This document shows positions 1 through 6,052 of a stretch of 6,435 nucleotides of DNA, piece by piece. The position numbers and the translations under genes were made by a program. Numbering within the stretch: the first letter of the stretch is position 1; each line of letters begins with the position of its first letter. The notes beneath the pieces were generated by a model. That model was not told where the DNA came from. It did no database searches and saw only the letters and a program-made list of their open reading frames with translations. This DNA comes from DATHGT01 sp035317605 (GTDB lineage: Bacteria > Methylomirabilota > Methylomirabilia > Rokubacteriales > CSP1-6): contig DATHGT010000062.1 in the NCBI GenBank assembly GCA_035317605.1, positions 1 through 6,435 of the forward strand. The letters run 5' to 3'.

Positions 1-741
1 CAGGCTCTCGCGCGGCTCCTCGACGGCGCCCTTCTCGGTGGTCGACACGTACACGGGGACTCTCAGATAGACGCTGGGCTCGCCGGGATGCCCGGCCTCG
101 CGCCACGCACTCCGGTAGCTCGCCAGGTGCTCCTGGAGATCGGGGATCTCGGCGGCGCGGAGGCCGATGAAGATGGGCAGCCCCATCTTGCCGACGGCCG
201 GAAACGTCTCGTCGGAGTTCGCCGCCATGCGGATGGGCGGGTGCGGGCGCTGCACCGGCGTGGGCGTCACGGTGGCGTTCTTCACGTGGAAGAACTGGCC
301 ATCGTAGCTGAACGGCTCGCCCTTCCACGCCAGGCGAATGATCTCGAGTCCTTCGCGGAAGCGCCCCTGGCTCTCGGCGTAGGGGATGCCATACGTGTCG
401 TAGGAGCGCACCACGCCGCTCCGGCCGATCCCGAACTCGATGCGCCCCTCGCTGATGTGATCGATCGTGGCGACCTCTTCGGCGATCTTCAGCGGGTGAT
501 TCAGCGGGATCACGGTGACCGCGGTCCCGATGTGCAGGCGCTTGGTGCGGGTGGCGATCGAGCTGGCGATCGGCAGTGACGCCGAGACCACCGAGCGCAC
601 GGGATCGAAGTGGATCTCGCCGAGCCAGATGCAATCGATGCCCCAGGCCTCGGCCTGGTCCACCAGACTCCACGTCTCAGCGAACGCCTCGGCCTGGCTC
701 AACCCCTGACGCTTCTGCTCCACGAACAACCCGAAGTGCAT
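1..741 (-). CDS. LLM class flavin-dependent oxidoreductase (luciferase-like monooxygenase), 3' end cut by the window edge
   Basis: Luciferase-like (Bac_luciferase family) flavin-dependent monooxygenases use FMNH2 or F420 to oxidise organic substrates in the cytoplasm. The minus-strand frame is open from ATG at 741 to base 1, giving 247 residues of a protein usually about 330-350 long, so the C-terminal quarter lies outside the window. It begins MHFGLFVE, the typical first beta strand of the TIM barrel. It continues with LGEIHF (about residues 40-45), RTKRLHIGTAVTVIP (about 65-79), SEGRIEFGIGRSG (97-109) and GRFREGLEIIRLAWKGEPF (126-144), all standard landmarks of the family. The start is supported by AAGGAG nine bases upstream, overlapping the stop codon of the Rieske oxygenase gene, so the two genes are co-transcribed and probably translationally coupled. 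The natural substrate and the FMN-versus-F420 preference cannot be told from this sequence. Family confidence is high. Confidence 0.93.
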   Translation of the reverse strand, partial: MHFGLFVEQKRQGLSQAEAFAETWSLVDQAEAWGIDCIWLGEIHFDPVRSVVSASLPIASSIATRTKRLHIGTAVTVIPLNHPLKIAEEVATIDHISEGRIEFGIGRSGVVRSYDTYGIPYAESQGRFREGLEIIRLAWKGEPFSYDGQFFHVKNATVTPTPVQRPHPPIRMAANSDETFPAVGKMGLPIFIGLRAAEIPDLQEHLASYRSAWREAGHPGEPSVYLRVPVYVSTTEKGAVEEPRESL

Positions 742-754
742 GAGGGAGATCTCC

Positions 755-2119
755 TTACAGTTCGTTCCAGCTCTTGGCGTCCATGAACTGGCGCCAGCGG
801 CCGTAGAAGCTGCGCTGGTTGTTCTCGCTGGCCACGGCCTGGGTCACGTCGAGGATGCGGCCGGGCAGCGCGAGCCCGTGGTCCTCGAAGCTGTCGGTCG
901 CTCGTCCCAAGCCCATTTCGTAGTTGTCAGGGTACCGGCGGGCAATCGCGCCGCGGCTGGCCGTGTGGGCGTAGTTCCAGTTCTCCATGTCGTCCTGCTC
1001 GGTGAGCCCGGACGGACCGGAGTAGCGGATGTAGTAGTGGCGCAGGAAGTTCTTCACCTCGGGCGGCGCGTCGGCATCCACCAAATAGATGCGCCACACT
1101 TCGGTCTGGTGCGGTCCGCGCGGATGCCACACCGCCAGCGTGCGGGGCTGGCGCGCGAGCGGAGAGGCGTTGGGGAACATGGTGCCGGGGCCGCCGAAGA
1201 GCCTCCAGTGCTCGCCGAGCCGGCGCCGGCGGTCTTCCTCGCAGCGGCGGAAGTAGTCGGCGACTTCGGGGGCGTCCTGATACGCCGGGGCGATGGCCGC
1301 GTCGTGGTTGCGCAGGAACGCGATCATCGAGTGACCGAGCTCGGGAAAGGTCACGTCGAGCATCCGCGACTCGTTGCGCTCCTGCATGTCGCGCCGGCCC
1401 CGGCCGCTCGGCCCGATGCCGACCAGGTCCACCGAGCGGTGGCTGACGTTGTGATAGCGGTCGCCCGAGAAGTTCTCGGCCGGAAACTTCCAGTTGCAGG
1501 GGATCAGCCACTTGTGAATCCCGCCGATCACCTCGGTCGCGCCCTGGCGACCCTCGGTGCCGCCCTCGCGTCCGTCCCAGGCATCGAGCAGCAGGTCGAG
1601 GTAGAGCTTGTAGCCGCCGATGTAATCGAGGAAGGGCGGCGCGTCGGGATCCCAGGTGGCCCAGATCGCGCCCTTGTAGTTTTGCATCTGCGCCACTTCG
1701 ATGAGGCCCCAGCGCTGCCGGTCGAACTCCGGGCCGTAAGCTTCTTTGGCGAACGGCACCCCGACCAGCGCGCCGTTGGTGGCGTAGCTCCAGCCATGGT
1801 ACGGGCAGGTGAAGACCGGCGCGTTGCCCTCGTCGTAACGGCAGTCCTTCATGCCGCGGTGGCGGCACGAGTTCAGGAACACGTGGATGCTCCCGGCCGC
1901 GTCGCGGCAGAGGATGACCGATTCCTCGCCCATCGACGAGGTGAGGAAGTCGCCCGACTTGGGGACCTGGCTCTCGTGGCCGACGAAGAGCCAGGCGCGG
2001 GCGAAGATCTGCTCCCGCTCCTGCTCGTAGATCTCCTCGTTCACGAAGATCTCGCGGCTGATGACCCCCCGGTCCGGGTCGACCAGGCCGTTGACGCTTC
2101 GATGACTCGAACCAGACAT
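755..2119 (-). CDS. Rieske non-heme iron oxygenase, alpha (catalytic) subunit
   Basis: Cytoplasmic catalytic subunit of a ring-hydroxylating or related oxygenase that inserts oxygen from O2 into an organic substrate, using electrons from a reductase/ferredoxin. The 454-residue protein has a Rieske [2Fe-2S] domain near residues 40-150 with ligands C85, H87, C105 and H108 (CRH, 17 residues, then CPYH). The catalytic domain starts at NWKFPAENF (209-217). The mononuclear iron site follows as D220-x2-H223-x3-H227, and D376 or D377 in GLTEQDDMENW is the likely third ligand. All metal ligands are therefore present and the length is normal for an alpha subunit. I chose the start at 2119 because GGAGG lies eight bases upstream and the protein then begins shortly before the family region; the upstream in-frame ATG at 2257 adds 46 low-complexity residues. 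The LLM oxidoreductase gene follows after 13 bp. No reductase, ferredoxin or beta subunit is in the window. The substrate is unknown. Confidence 0.95.
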   Translation of the reverse strand: MSGSSHRSVNGLVDPDRGVISREIFVNEEIYEQEREQIFARAWLFVGHESQVPKSGDFLTSSMGEESVILCRDAAGSIHVFLNSCRHRGMKDCRYDEGNAPVFTCPYHGWSYATNGALVGVPFAKEAYGPEFDRQRWGLIEVAQMQNYKGAIWATWDPDAPPFLDYIGGYKLYLDLLLDAWDGREGGTEGRQGATEVIGGIHKWLIPCNWKFPAENFSGDRYHNVSHRSVDLVGIGPSGRGRRDMQERNESRMLDVTFPELGHSMIAFLRNHDAAIAPAYQDAPEVADYFRRCEEDRRRRLGEHWRLFGGPGTMFPNASPLARQPRTLAVWHPRGPHQTEVWRIYLVDADAPPEVKNFLRHYYIRYSGPSGLTEQDDMENWNYAHTASRGAIARRYPDNYEMGLGRATDSFEDHGLALPGRILDVTQAVASENNQRSFYGRWRQFMDAKSWNEL

Positions 2120-2127
2120 CGTGATGG

Positions 2128-2132
2128 CCTCC
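2128..2132 (-). promoter_or_regulatory. Shine-Dalgarno site deciding the Rieske oxygenase start
   Basis: On the minus strand GGAGG is followed by eight bases and then the ATG at 2119. The other in-frame ATG further upstream (2257) would place the divergent promoter and inverted repeat inside the coding region, so this site fixes the start. Confidence 0.75.
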
Positions 2133-2171
2133 ACGTCCGGCGCCTGCTGGCGCCGCCGGGCGCTCCTGGCG

Positions 2172-2202
2172 CCGGCCGGCGTCTGACGATAGCGCCAGCC
2201 GG
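2172..2202. repeat. Imperfect inverted repeat, possible operator or leader hairpin
   Basis: Arms CCGGCCGGCG (2172-2181) and CGCCAGCCGG (2193-2202) are reverse complements except for one position, with an 11-base centre. In minus-strand RNA the odd position becomes a U-G pair, so all ten pairs could form. The centre holds the -10-like element of the putative Rieske-side promoter, which is where a repressor would bind. GC-rich inverted repeats of this size can occur by chance, so the role is inference. Confidence 0.4.
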
Positions 2203-2214
2203 CTCCTGCCGCAA
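2186..2214 (-). promoter_or_regulatory. Putative sigma70-like promoter for the Rieske/LLM operon
   Basis: Read on the minus strand, TTGCGG (2214-2209) and TATCGT (2191-2186) are separated by exactly 17 bases. They match the consensus at 3/6 and 4/6 positions. Transcription would begin near 2179 and give a leader of about 60 bases before the ATG at 2119. The spacing is ideal but the boxes are weak, so this is a candidate only. Confidence 0.3.
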
Positions 2215-2228
2215 TGGAACGTCGCGTA

Positions 2229-2257
2229 TTGTGTTCGGCCCCGCCCGGCTGTAGCAT
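2229..2257 (+). promoter_or_regulatory. Putative sigma70-like promoter for the binding-protein operon
   Basis: TTGTGT (2229-2234) and TAGCAT (2252-2257) are separated by 17 bases and match the consensus at 3/6 and 4/6 positions. The start of transcription would fall near 2264, just before the tandem palindromes at 2269-2307, and the leader would be about 95 bases long. It faces away from the minus-strand promoter candidate, with 14 bases between the two -35 boxes. The individual boxes are weak, so this remains a candidate. Confidence 0.3.
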
Positions 2258-2268
2258 CCGGCAACTCG

Positions 2269-2307
2269 CGGGTCCGCCGACCCGTTCACGGGTCCGCCGA
2301 CCCGTGA
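2269..2307. repeat. Two tandem copies of a palindrome (17-bp identical unit, 20-bp period)
   Basis: A 17-bp unit, CGGGTCCGCCGACCCGT, occurs at 2269-2285 and again at 2289-2305. Each copy is itself an inverted repeat: CGGGTC, four bases CGCC, then GACCCG. In the second copy the symmetry extends outwards to nine paired bases on each side (2286-2307). The spacing of 20 bp is close to two helical turns, which would place two bound dimers on the same face of DNA. The pair sits between the divergent genes and just downstream of the candidate promoter for the binding-protein operon. This suits a tandem operator for a repressor, or a double hairpin in the mRNA leader. The repeat itself is certain; its role is inferred. 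Confidence 0.85.
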
Positions 2308-2345
2308 TCCTGATGTCCAGACAAGTCCCCTACTTCTCGAGGCTC

Positions 2346-2352
2346 GAGGAGG
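2346..2352 (+). promoter_or_regulatory. Shine-Dalgarno site deciding the start of the first binding protein
   Basis: GAGGAGG lies eight bases before the ATG at 2361, where a clear signal peptide begins. An in-frame ATG at 2214 would read through the palindromes and put 49 residues in front of the signal peptide. The same GAGGAGG heptamer precedes the second binding protein (3980-3986) and the GlsB-like gene (5588-5594). Confidence 0.85.
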
Positions 2353-2360
2353 ACAGGTCC

Positions 2361-3968
2361 ATGAAGCCAGCCCGGCTTTTCCTATCGATCGTCGCGCTGC
2401 TCGTCTGCACGTCGTTCGCGTGGGCGGCGCCCGAGGGGGCCAAGGTCGGCCCCGAGGGAACCTTGACGGTCGCGGTGGCCACCTTCGGGAACGAGCGGTG
2501 GCTGCCGAATCTGTACGTCGGCGCCGAGGACGTCGTCCTCAAGCCGATGTTCGAGAATCTGCTCACCCGCGACGCCAAGGGCGAGCTGGCGCCTTCGCTC
2601 GCCGAGCGGTGGCAGGTCCTGGACGGCGGCAAGACGTGGAAGTTCTCCCTGCGCAAGGGCGTCAAGTTTCACAACGGCACCGAGCTGACGGCCGAGGACG
2701 TCCGATTCACCTTCACCACCCTCGCCAAGGAAGGCTCGGCCAACTCGCTGGCCCCGGAGTTCCGGCTCATCAAGAGCATGGAGGTCGAGAACCCGCACAC
2801 GCTGACCGTGCGCTTCGAGAAACCCTCGGTGGTGTTCGGCAACAAGGTGAACCAGGGACTGTTCGCCTCGACCTCGTTCATCCAGTCCAAGAAGCACATC
2901 GAGACCTTGGGTGAGCAGGGCGCCGAGCGGCAACCCGTCGGCACGGGCCCGTGGAAGTTCGTCGAGCACATCAGGGGCGACCGGATCGTCTACGAGGCGG
3001 TCGATCCGCACTGGCGGCAGACGCCGCACTGGAAACGGCTGGTCATCCTCAAGGTGCCGGAGCCGGCGACCCGGATGGCGATGTTGCGGGCCGGCGGCGT
3101 CGACGTCATCGAGGTGGGCGGCGAGTACGTGGACGAGCTCAAGAAGGTCGGCGTGCGGACGCTCACGATGCCCAACGTCGCCTGGCTCTACATCATCCTC
3201 GGCGGGCAGTGGCCCACCAAGTCCACCTATGATCCGAAAGTGCCGTGGGCGCAACCCGACGCCGAGAAGGCCAAGAAGGTCCGGCTGGCCCTGAACTACG
3301 CGGTCGACAAGCAGGCCATCATGCAGCGCATTCTCGGAGGCCTCGGCACCGTGAGCGGCGCCTGGCTCTCGTTTCCCAACGACCAGTGGGCCACCGATCA
3401 GCTCAAGAAGCCGTACCCCTACGACCCGACCAAGGCGAAGGCGCTACTCGCGGAGGCCGGCTACGCCGGCGGATTCGACCTGACCATGAACCTCACCGCG
3501 TGGCCCGGACGCGGCTATTTGCCCGACGTCGGCGAGGCCGTGGCGACCTACTGGGAGAAGATCGGCATCCGGGTGAAGCGGCGTCCGGTCGACCGCGCGG
3601 TGTTCGCCGCCGACTTCCGCGCCCGCGCGTATTCCGGGGTGACGGTCGCCTACGCGGCTCCGCTCGTGGCGCCGGAGCCCTGGGAAGTGCTGTATCGCGG
3701 GGGCTACACCAAGGGGTCGCTGAACCTCTTCATGGAACATCCCAAGCTCGACGATTTCATCGACCGTCTCGCGGTACAGCCGAACCACGCCGAGCGCGTG
3801 CGCATCATGCGCGAGGAGATGCTGCCGTGGCTGCACGACTACGTGCCGGCGGTGGCCATCGGCGCCATGCACGCCATCGCCGGCGTCGGCCCAAAGGTCG
3901 GCGAGTGGCCGCTCATCCCCGGGCACATGGGCTTTCACAACTGGGAATACGTCGCGCGCGCCAAGTAG
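2361..3968 (+). CDS. ABC transporter substrate-binding protein, family 5 (DppA/OppA type), first tandem copy
   Basis: Extracytoplasmic solute-binding protein that would deliver a ligand to an ABC importer. The 535-residue product has a Sec signal peptide: K2 and R5, a hydrophobic core at about 6-18, and probable cleavage after AWA (residue 22). There is no lipobox cysteine, so it should be soluble in the periplasm. The mature part has the SBP_bac_5 signature LRKGVKFHNGTELTAEDV at 97-114, preceded by AERWQVLDGGKTWKF, and runs the usual family length to a conserved C-terminal end GHMGFHNWEYV. The gene is first in an operon; its paralogue starts 24 bp after its stop. No permease or ATPase gene lies in the window. 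The family is named for peptides and nickel but also binds sugars, opines and other organics, so the ligand is unknown. Divergence from the paralogue clusters at residues 274-278, 331-353 and 443-457, possibly ligand-facing parts. Confidence 0.95.
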   Translation: MKPARLFLSIVALLVCTSFAWAAPEGAKVGPEGTLTVAVATFGNERWLPNLYVGAEDVVLKPMFENLLTRDAKGELAPSLAERWQVLDGGKTWKFSLRKGVKFHNGTELTAEDVRFTFTTLAKEGSANSLAPEFRLIKSMEVENPHTLTVRFEKPSVVFGNKVNQGLFASTSFIQSKKHIETLGEQGAERQPVGTGPWKFVEHIRGDRIVYEAVDPHWRQTPHWKRLVILKVPEPATRMAMLRAGGVDVIEVGGEYVDELKKVGVRTLTMPNVAWLYIILGGQWPTKSTYDPKVPWAQPDAEKAKKVRLALNYAVDKQAIMQRILGGLGTVSGAWLSFPNDQWATDQLKKPYPYDPTKAKALLAEAGYAGGFDLTMNLTAWPGRGYLPDVGEAVATYWEKIGIRVKRRPVDRAVFAADFRARAYSGVTVAYAAPLVAPEPWEVLYRGGYTKGSLNLFMEHPKLDDFIDRLAVQPNHAERVRIMREEMLPWLHDYVPAVAIGAMHAIAGVGPKVGEWPLIPGHMGFHNWEYVARAK

Positions 3969-3992
3969 CCGGCGTCCGCGAGGAGGAATGTC

Positions 3993-5588
3993 ATGAAACG
4001 AGTGTCGCTACTCGTGCTGTCGATCGCGACGGTGCTGGCGTGTGCCCTCGGCGTGTCGCCGGCGGAGGCGAAGCCGGAGGGGACGCTGACGGTCGCGGTG
4101 TCGACCTTCGGCAACGAGCGCTGGCTGCCGCACCTTTACGTCGGCGCCGAGGACGTCGTGCTCAAGCCCCTGTGGGAGAACCTGCTCTCGCGCGACGCCA
4201 AGGGCAATCTCATCCCCATGCTGGCCGAGAAGTGGCAGGTCGCGGACGGGGGGAAGACCTGGCGGTTCCAGCTCCGCAAGGGCGTGCAGTTCCACAACGG
4301 GACCGAGCTGACGGCCGAGGACGTGAAGTACACCTTCACCTCGCTCGCCCGCGAAGGCTCGGCCAACTCGCTGGCCCCGGAGTTCCGGCTGATCAAGAGC
4401 ATGGAAGTCGAGGGCCCGCACGCGATCACCATCCGCTTCGAAAAGCCGTTCGTGACGTTCGGCAACCGGGTCACCCAGGGCCTGTTCGCCTCGGTCGCCT
4501 ACATCCAGCCGAAGAAATACCTCGAGAGCGCCGGTGATCAGGGCGCCGAGCGCCATCCGGTCGGCACCGGTCCCTGGAAGTTCGTGGAGCACGTGCGCGG
4601 CGACCGCATCGTGTTCGAGGCGGTGGAGAACCACTGGCGCGCGACGCCCCACTACAAGCGCCTGGTGTTCATCAAGGTGCCCGAGCCCTCGACGCGCATG
4701 GCCATGCTGCGCGCGGGCAACGCCGACGTGATCGAAGTGGGCGGCGAGTACGTGGACGAGCTGAAGAAGGTCGGCATCCGCACGCTGGTGATGCCCAACG
4801 TGGCCGCCATCTGGGTCATCCTCGGCGGACAGTGGCCGACGAAGCCGAGCTACGACCCGAAGGTGCCGTGGGCGCAGCCGGATGCCGAGCGCGCGAAGAA
4901 GGTGCGCCACGCCCTCAACCTGGCCGTCGACAAGAAGGCCATCATCGAGCGCGTGCTCGGCGGCGTGGGCACGCCGGTGGGAACCGTGAACTACTACCCC
5001 AACGACCCGTGGATCTCCGACGCGTTGCTCAAGGTGGCCTACGATCCTCCGAAGGCCAAGCAATTGCTTGCCGAGGCCGGCTATCCCACCGGGTTCGAGG
5101 TGACGATGAACCTCACGCCGTGGCCGGGCCGCGGATTCCTTCCCGACGTGGGCGAAGCCGTCGCCACGTACTGGGAGAAGGTGGGCATCAGGGTGAAGCG
5201 GCGGCCGGTGGATCGGGCGGTGTTCGCCGCCGATTTCCGCGCGCGCGCGTACGCGGGCGTGGCGCTGGCCTACGCCGGTCCCATCATCGCGCCCGAGCCG
5301 TGGGAGCTGTTCCAGCGCATCTCCCACACGAAGTCGGCGGTGCACCTGCTGGTCGAGAACCCCAAGCTCGACGCGTACCTCGATCGCCTGGGCGCGGAGC
5401 CGAGCGTCGCCGAGCGGACGCGGATCATGCGCGACGAGATGGGGCCATGGCTCCACGACTTCATGCCCGGCATCGCCATCGGCGCCACCCACTCGATCGC
5501 CGGCGTCGGCCCCAAGGTCGGCGAGTGGCCGCTGATCCCCGGACACATGGGCGTCCACAACTGGGAGTACGTCACGCCAAAGCGCTAG
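3993..5588 (+). CDS. ABC transporter substrate-binding protein, family 5 (DppA/OppA type), second tandem copy
   Basis: A 531-residue paralogue of the upstream protein, about three quarters identical by eye with only two small length differences: three residues at the mature N-terminus and one near residue 347. The SBP_bac_5 signature LRKGVQFHNGTELTAEDV lies at 94-111. The signal peptide has K2 and R3, a hydrophobic stretch at about 5-20, and a good cleavage site after AEA (residue 26). A VLAC sequence at 14-17 loosely resembles a lipobox, so a lipoprotein form cannot be excluded. The start is supported by GAGGAGG six bases upstream. The 24-bp gap after the first copy and the 12-bp gap before the GlsB-like gene point to one transcript. 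Long stretches are unchanged between the copies, especially around residues 120-140, 373-421 and the C-terminal 30 residues, while other parts have changed. A tandem duplication followed by ligand specialisation is likely. Confidence 0.95.
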   Translation: MKRVSLLVLSIATVLACALGVSPAEAKPEGTLTVAVSTFGNERWLPHLYVGAEDVVLKPLWENLLSRDAKGNLIPMLAEKWQVADGGKTWRFQLRKGVQFHNGTELTAEDVKYTFTSLAREGSANSLAPEFRLIKSMEVEGPHAITIRFEKPFVTFGNRVTQGLFASVAYIQPKKYLESAGDQGAERHPVGTGPWKFVEHVRGDRIVFEAVENHWRATPHYKRLVFIKVPEPSTRMAMLRAGNADVIEVGGEYVDELKKVGIRTLVMPNVAAIWVILGGQWPTKPSYDPKVPWAQPDAERAKKVRHALNLAVDKKAIIERVLGGVGTPVGTVNYYPNDPWISDALLKVAYDPPKAKQLLAEAGYPTGFEVTMNLTPWPGRGFLPDVGEAVATYWEKVGIRVKRRPVDRAVFAADFRARAYAGVALAYAGPIIAPEPWELFQRISHTKSAVHLLVENPKLDAYLDRLGAEPSVAERTRIMRDEMGPWLHDFMPGIAIGATHSIAGVGPKVGEWPLIPGHMGVHNWEYVTPKR

Positions 5589-5600
5589 AGGAGGGCTTCC

Positions 5601-5852
5601 ATGTTCCACTTCATCTGGTTCGTCATCGTGGGGTTCGTCATTGGTCTCATCGCGCGCGCGGTGGTGCCCGGGGTCGATCACATGGGGTTCATCGCGACCA
5701 CGGTCGTTGGCATCGTGGGGTCCGTGATCGGAGGCTTCATCGGCAACCTCATCAAGCGGCCTGAGCCCGGCTCGAAGTTCCATCCCGCCGGGTTCCTCCT
5801 GTCCATCGTGGGCGCCATCGTGCTCCTCTGGCTGTTGCGTTTCGTTCGCTAG
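5601..5852 (+). CDS. GlsB/YeaQ/YmgE family small membrane protein (transglycosylase-associated family)
   Basis: A small inner-membrane protein of 83 residues, the normal length for this family, which is linked to general and envelope stress responses although its molecular role is unsettled. Three hydrophobic segments are visible at about residues 3-22, 29-51 and 63-82. Family landmarks are GLIARAVVPG (15-24) and a glycine-rich second helix containing GIVGSVIGGFIG (37-48). A short polar loop, KRPEPGSKFHP (52-62), separates helices two and three. The ATG has GAGGAGGG just upstream, beginning on the last base of the preceding stop codon, so the gene is tightly coupled to the second binding protein. 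That placement behind solute-binding genes is uncommon; it may be incidental or may link transport to envelope stress. The family call is secure and the contextual role is inference. Confidence 0.92.
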   Translation: MFHFIWFVIVGFVIGLIARAVVPGVDHMGFIATTVVGIVGSVIGGFIGNLIKRPEPGSKFHPAGFLLSIVGAIVLLWLLRFVR

Positions 5853-6052
5853 CGCCGGCGTCACAGAGGCTCCAGTCAGGCGATGGCACCGGCTCCTCGT
5901 GCGCGACCCCGGCGACCTGCTGTTCATCACGCCGACGCTTGGAACCAAGCACGGCGGCTTCGAGAAGACGCCGCGCGAAACCGGGGAGTGACGCGCCGGC
6001 TCGACTTCGCTTTGACGATGCCGGACGCCAAGGGCGACTCACGGAGGTCGAG
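5853..6052 (+). other. Intergenic gap between the GlsB-like gene and the TPP enzyme gene
   Basis: This 200-bp stretch contains the possible gene fragment described separately and the ribosome-binding site of the next gene (GGAGG at 6043-6047, five bases before the ATG). I see no convincing terminator hairpin with a T run after the GlsB-like gene. A TTGACG at 6012-6017 resembles a -35 box but has no acceptable -10 partner. Whether the TPP gene belongs to the preceding operon is therefore open. Confidence 0.5.
5872..5991 (+). pseudogene. Possible 3' remnant of an unidentified gene
   Basis: A frame ending with TGA at 5989-5991 encodes a protein-like tail whose last part includes VRDPGDLLFITPTLGTK and HGGFEKTPRETGE. 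Nearly every codon from 5899 on ends in G or C, as in the real genes nearby, and the composition (hydrophobic strand, glycines, charged end) looks like a true C-terminus. The frame stays open upstream to a stop at 5725 but overlaps the GlsB-like gene in a different frame. It has no ATG; a lone GTG at 5899 lacks a Shine-Dalgarno site. The simplest reading is the 3' end of a gene whose front was lost when the upstream operon was joined here. I do not recognise the family. A chance open frame in GC-rich DNA remains possible. Confidence 0.3.

Noticed and set aside
740..2254. A 504-codon open frame on the plus strand opposite the Rieske oxygenase gene
   Set aside because: It is a GC-rich antisense shadow: the opposite strand carries an intact Rieske protein with all metal ligands, while this frame gives low-complexity Ala/Val/Arg-rich sequence with no recognisable motif.
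2120..2257. N-terminal extension of the Rieske protein from ATG at 2257
   Set aside because: The extra 46 residues are Arg/Ala/Gly-rich and unlike the family. There is a good Shine-Dalgarno for the start at 2119, and the region holds promoter-like elements.
2269..2307. The tandem repeat as a CRISPR array or rho-independent terminator
   Set aside because: There are only two copies with three bases between them, which is not a spacer, and no T run follows either hairpin. The position is upstream of a gene rather than after one.
2214..2360. N-terminal extension of the first binding protein from ATG at 2214
   Set aside because: It would place 49 residues before a clear signal peptide and would translate the tandem palindromes. 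GAGGAGG precedes the ATG at 2361.
3245..4537. A 430-codon plus-strand frame spanning the junction of the two binding-protein genes
   Set aside because: It is out of frame with both genes and Arg/Gly/Ala-rich. It stays open only because of the high GC content and bridges the real stop and start codons.
4008..5948. A 646-codon minus-strand open frame opposite the second binding protein
   Set aside because: It is rich in His, Arg, Asp and Leu in the pattern expected from reading a GC-rich gene backwards. A similar mirror frame exists opposite the first copy, as expected for paralogues.
6012..6017. TTGACG as a -35 box for the TPP gene
   Set aside because: No acceptable -10 element occurs 16-18 bases downstream, and the start codon lies too close for a normal leader.
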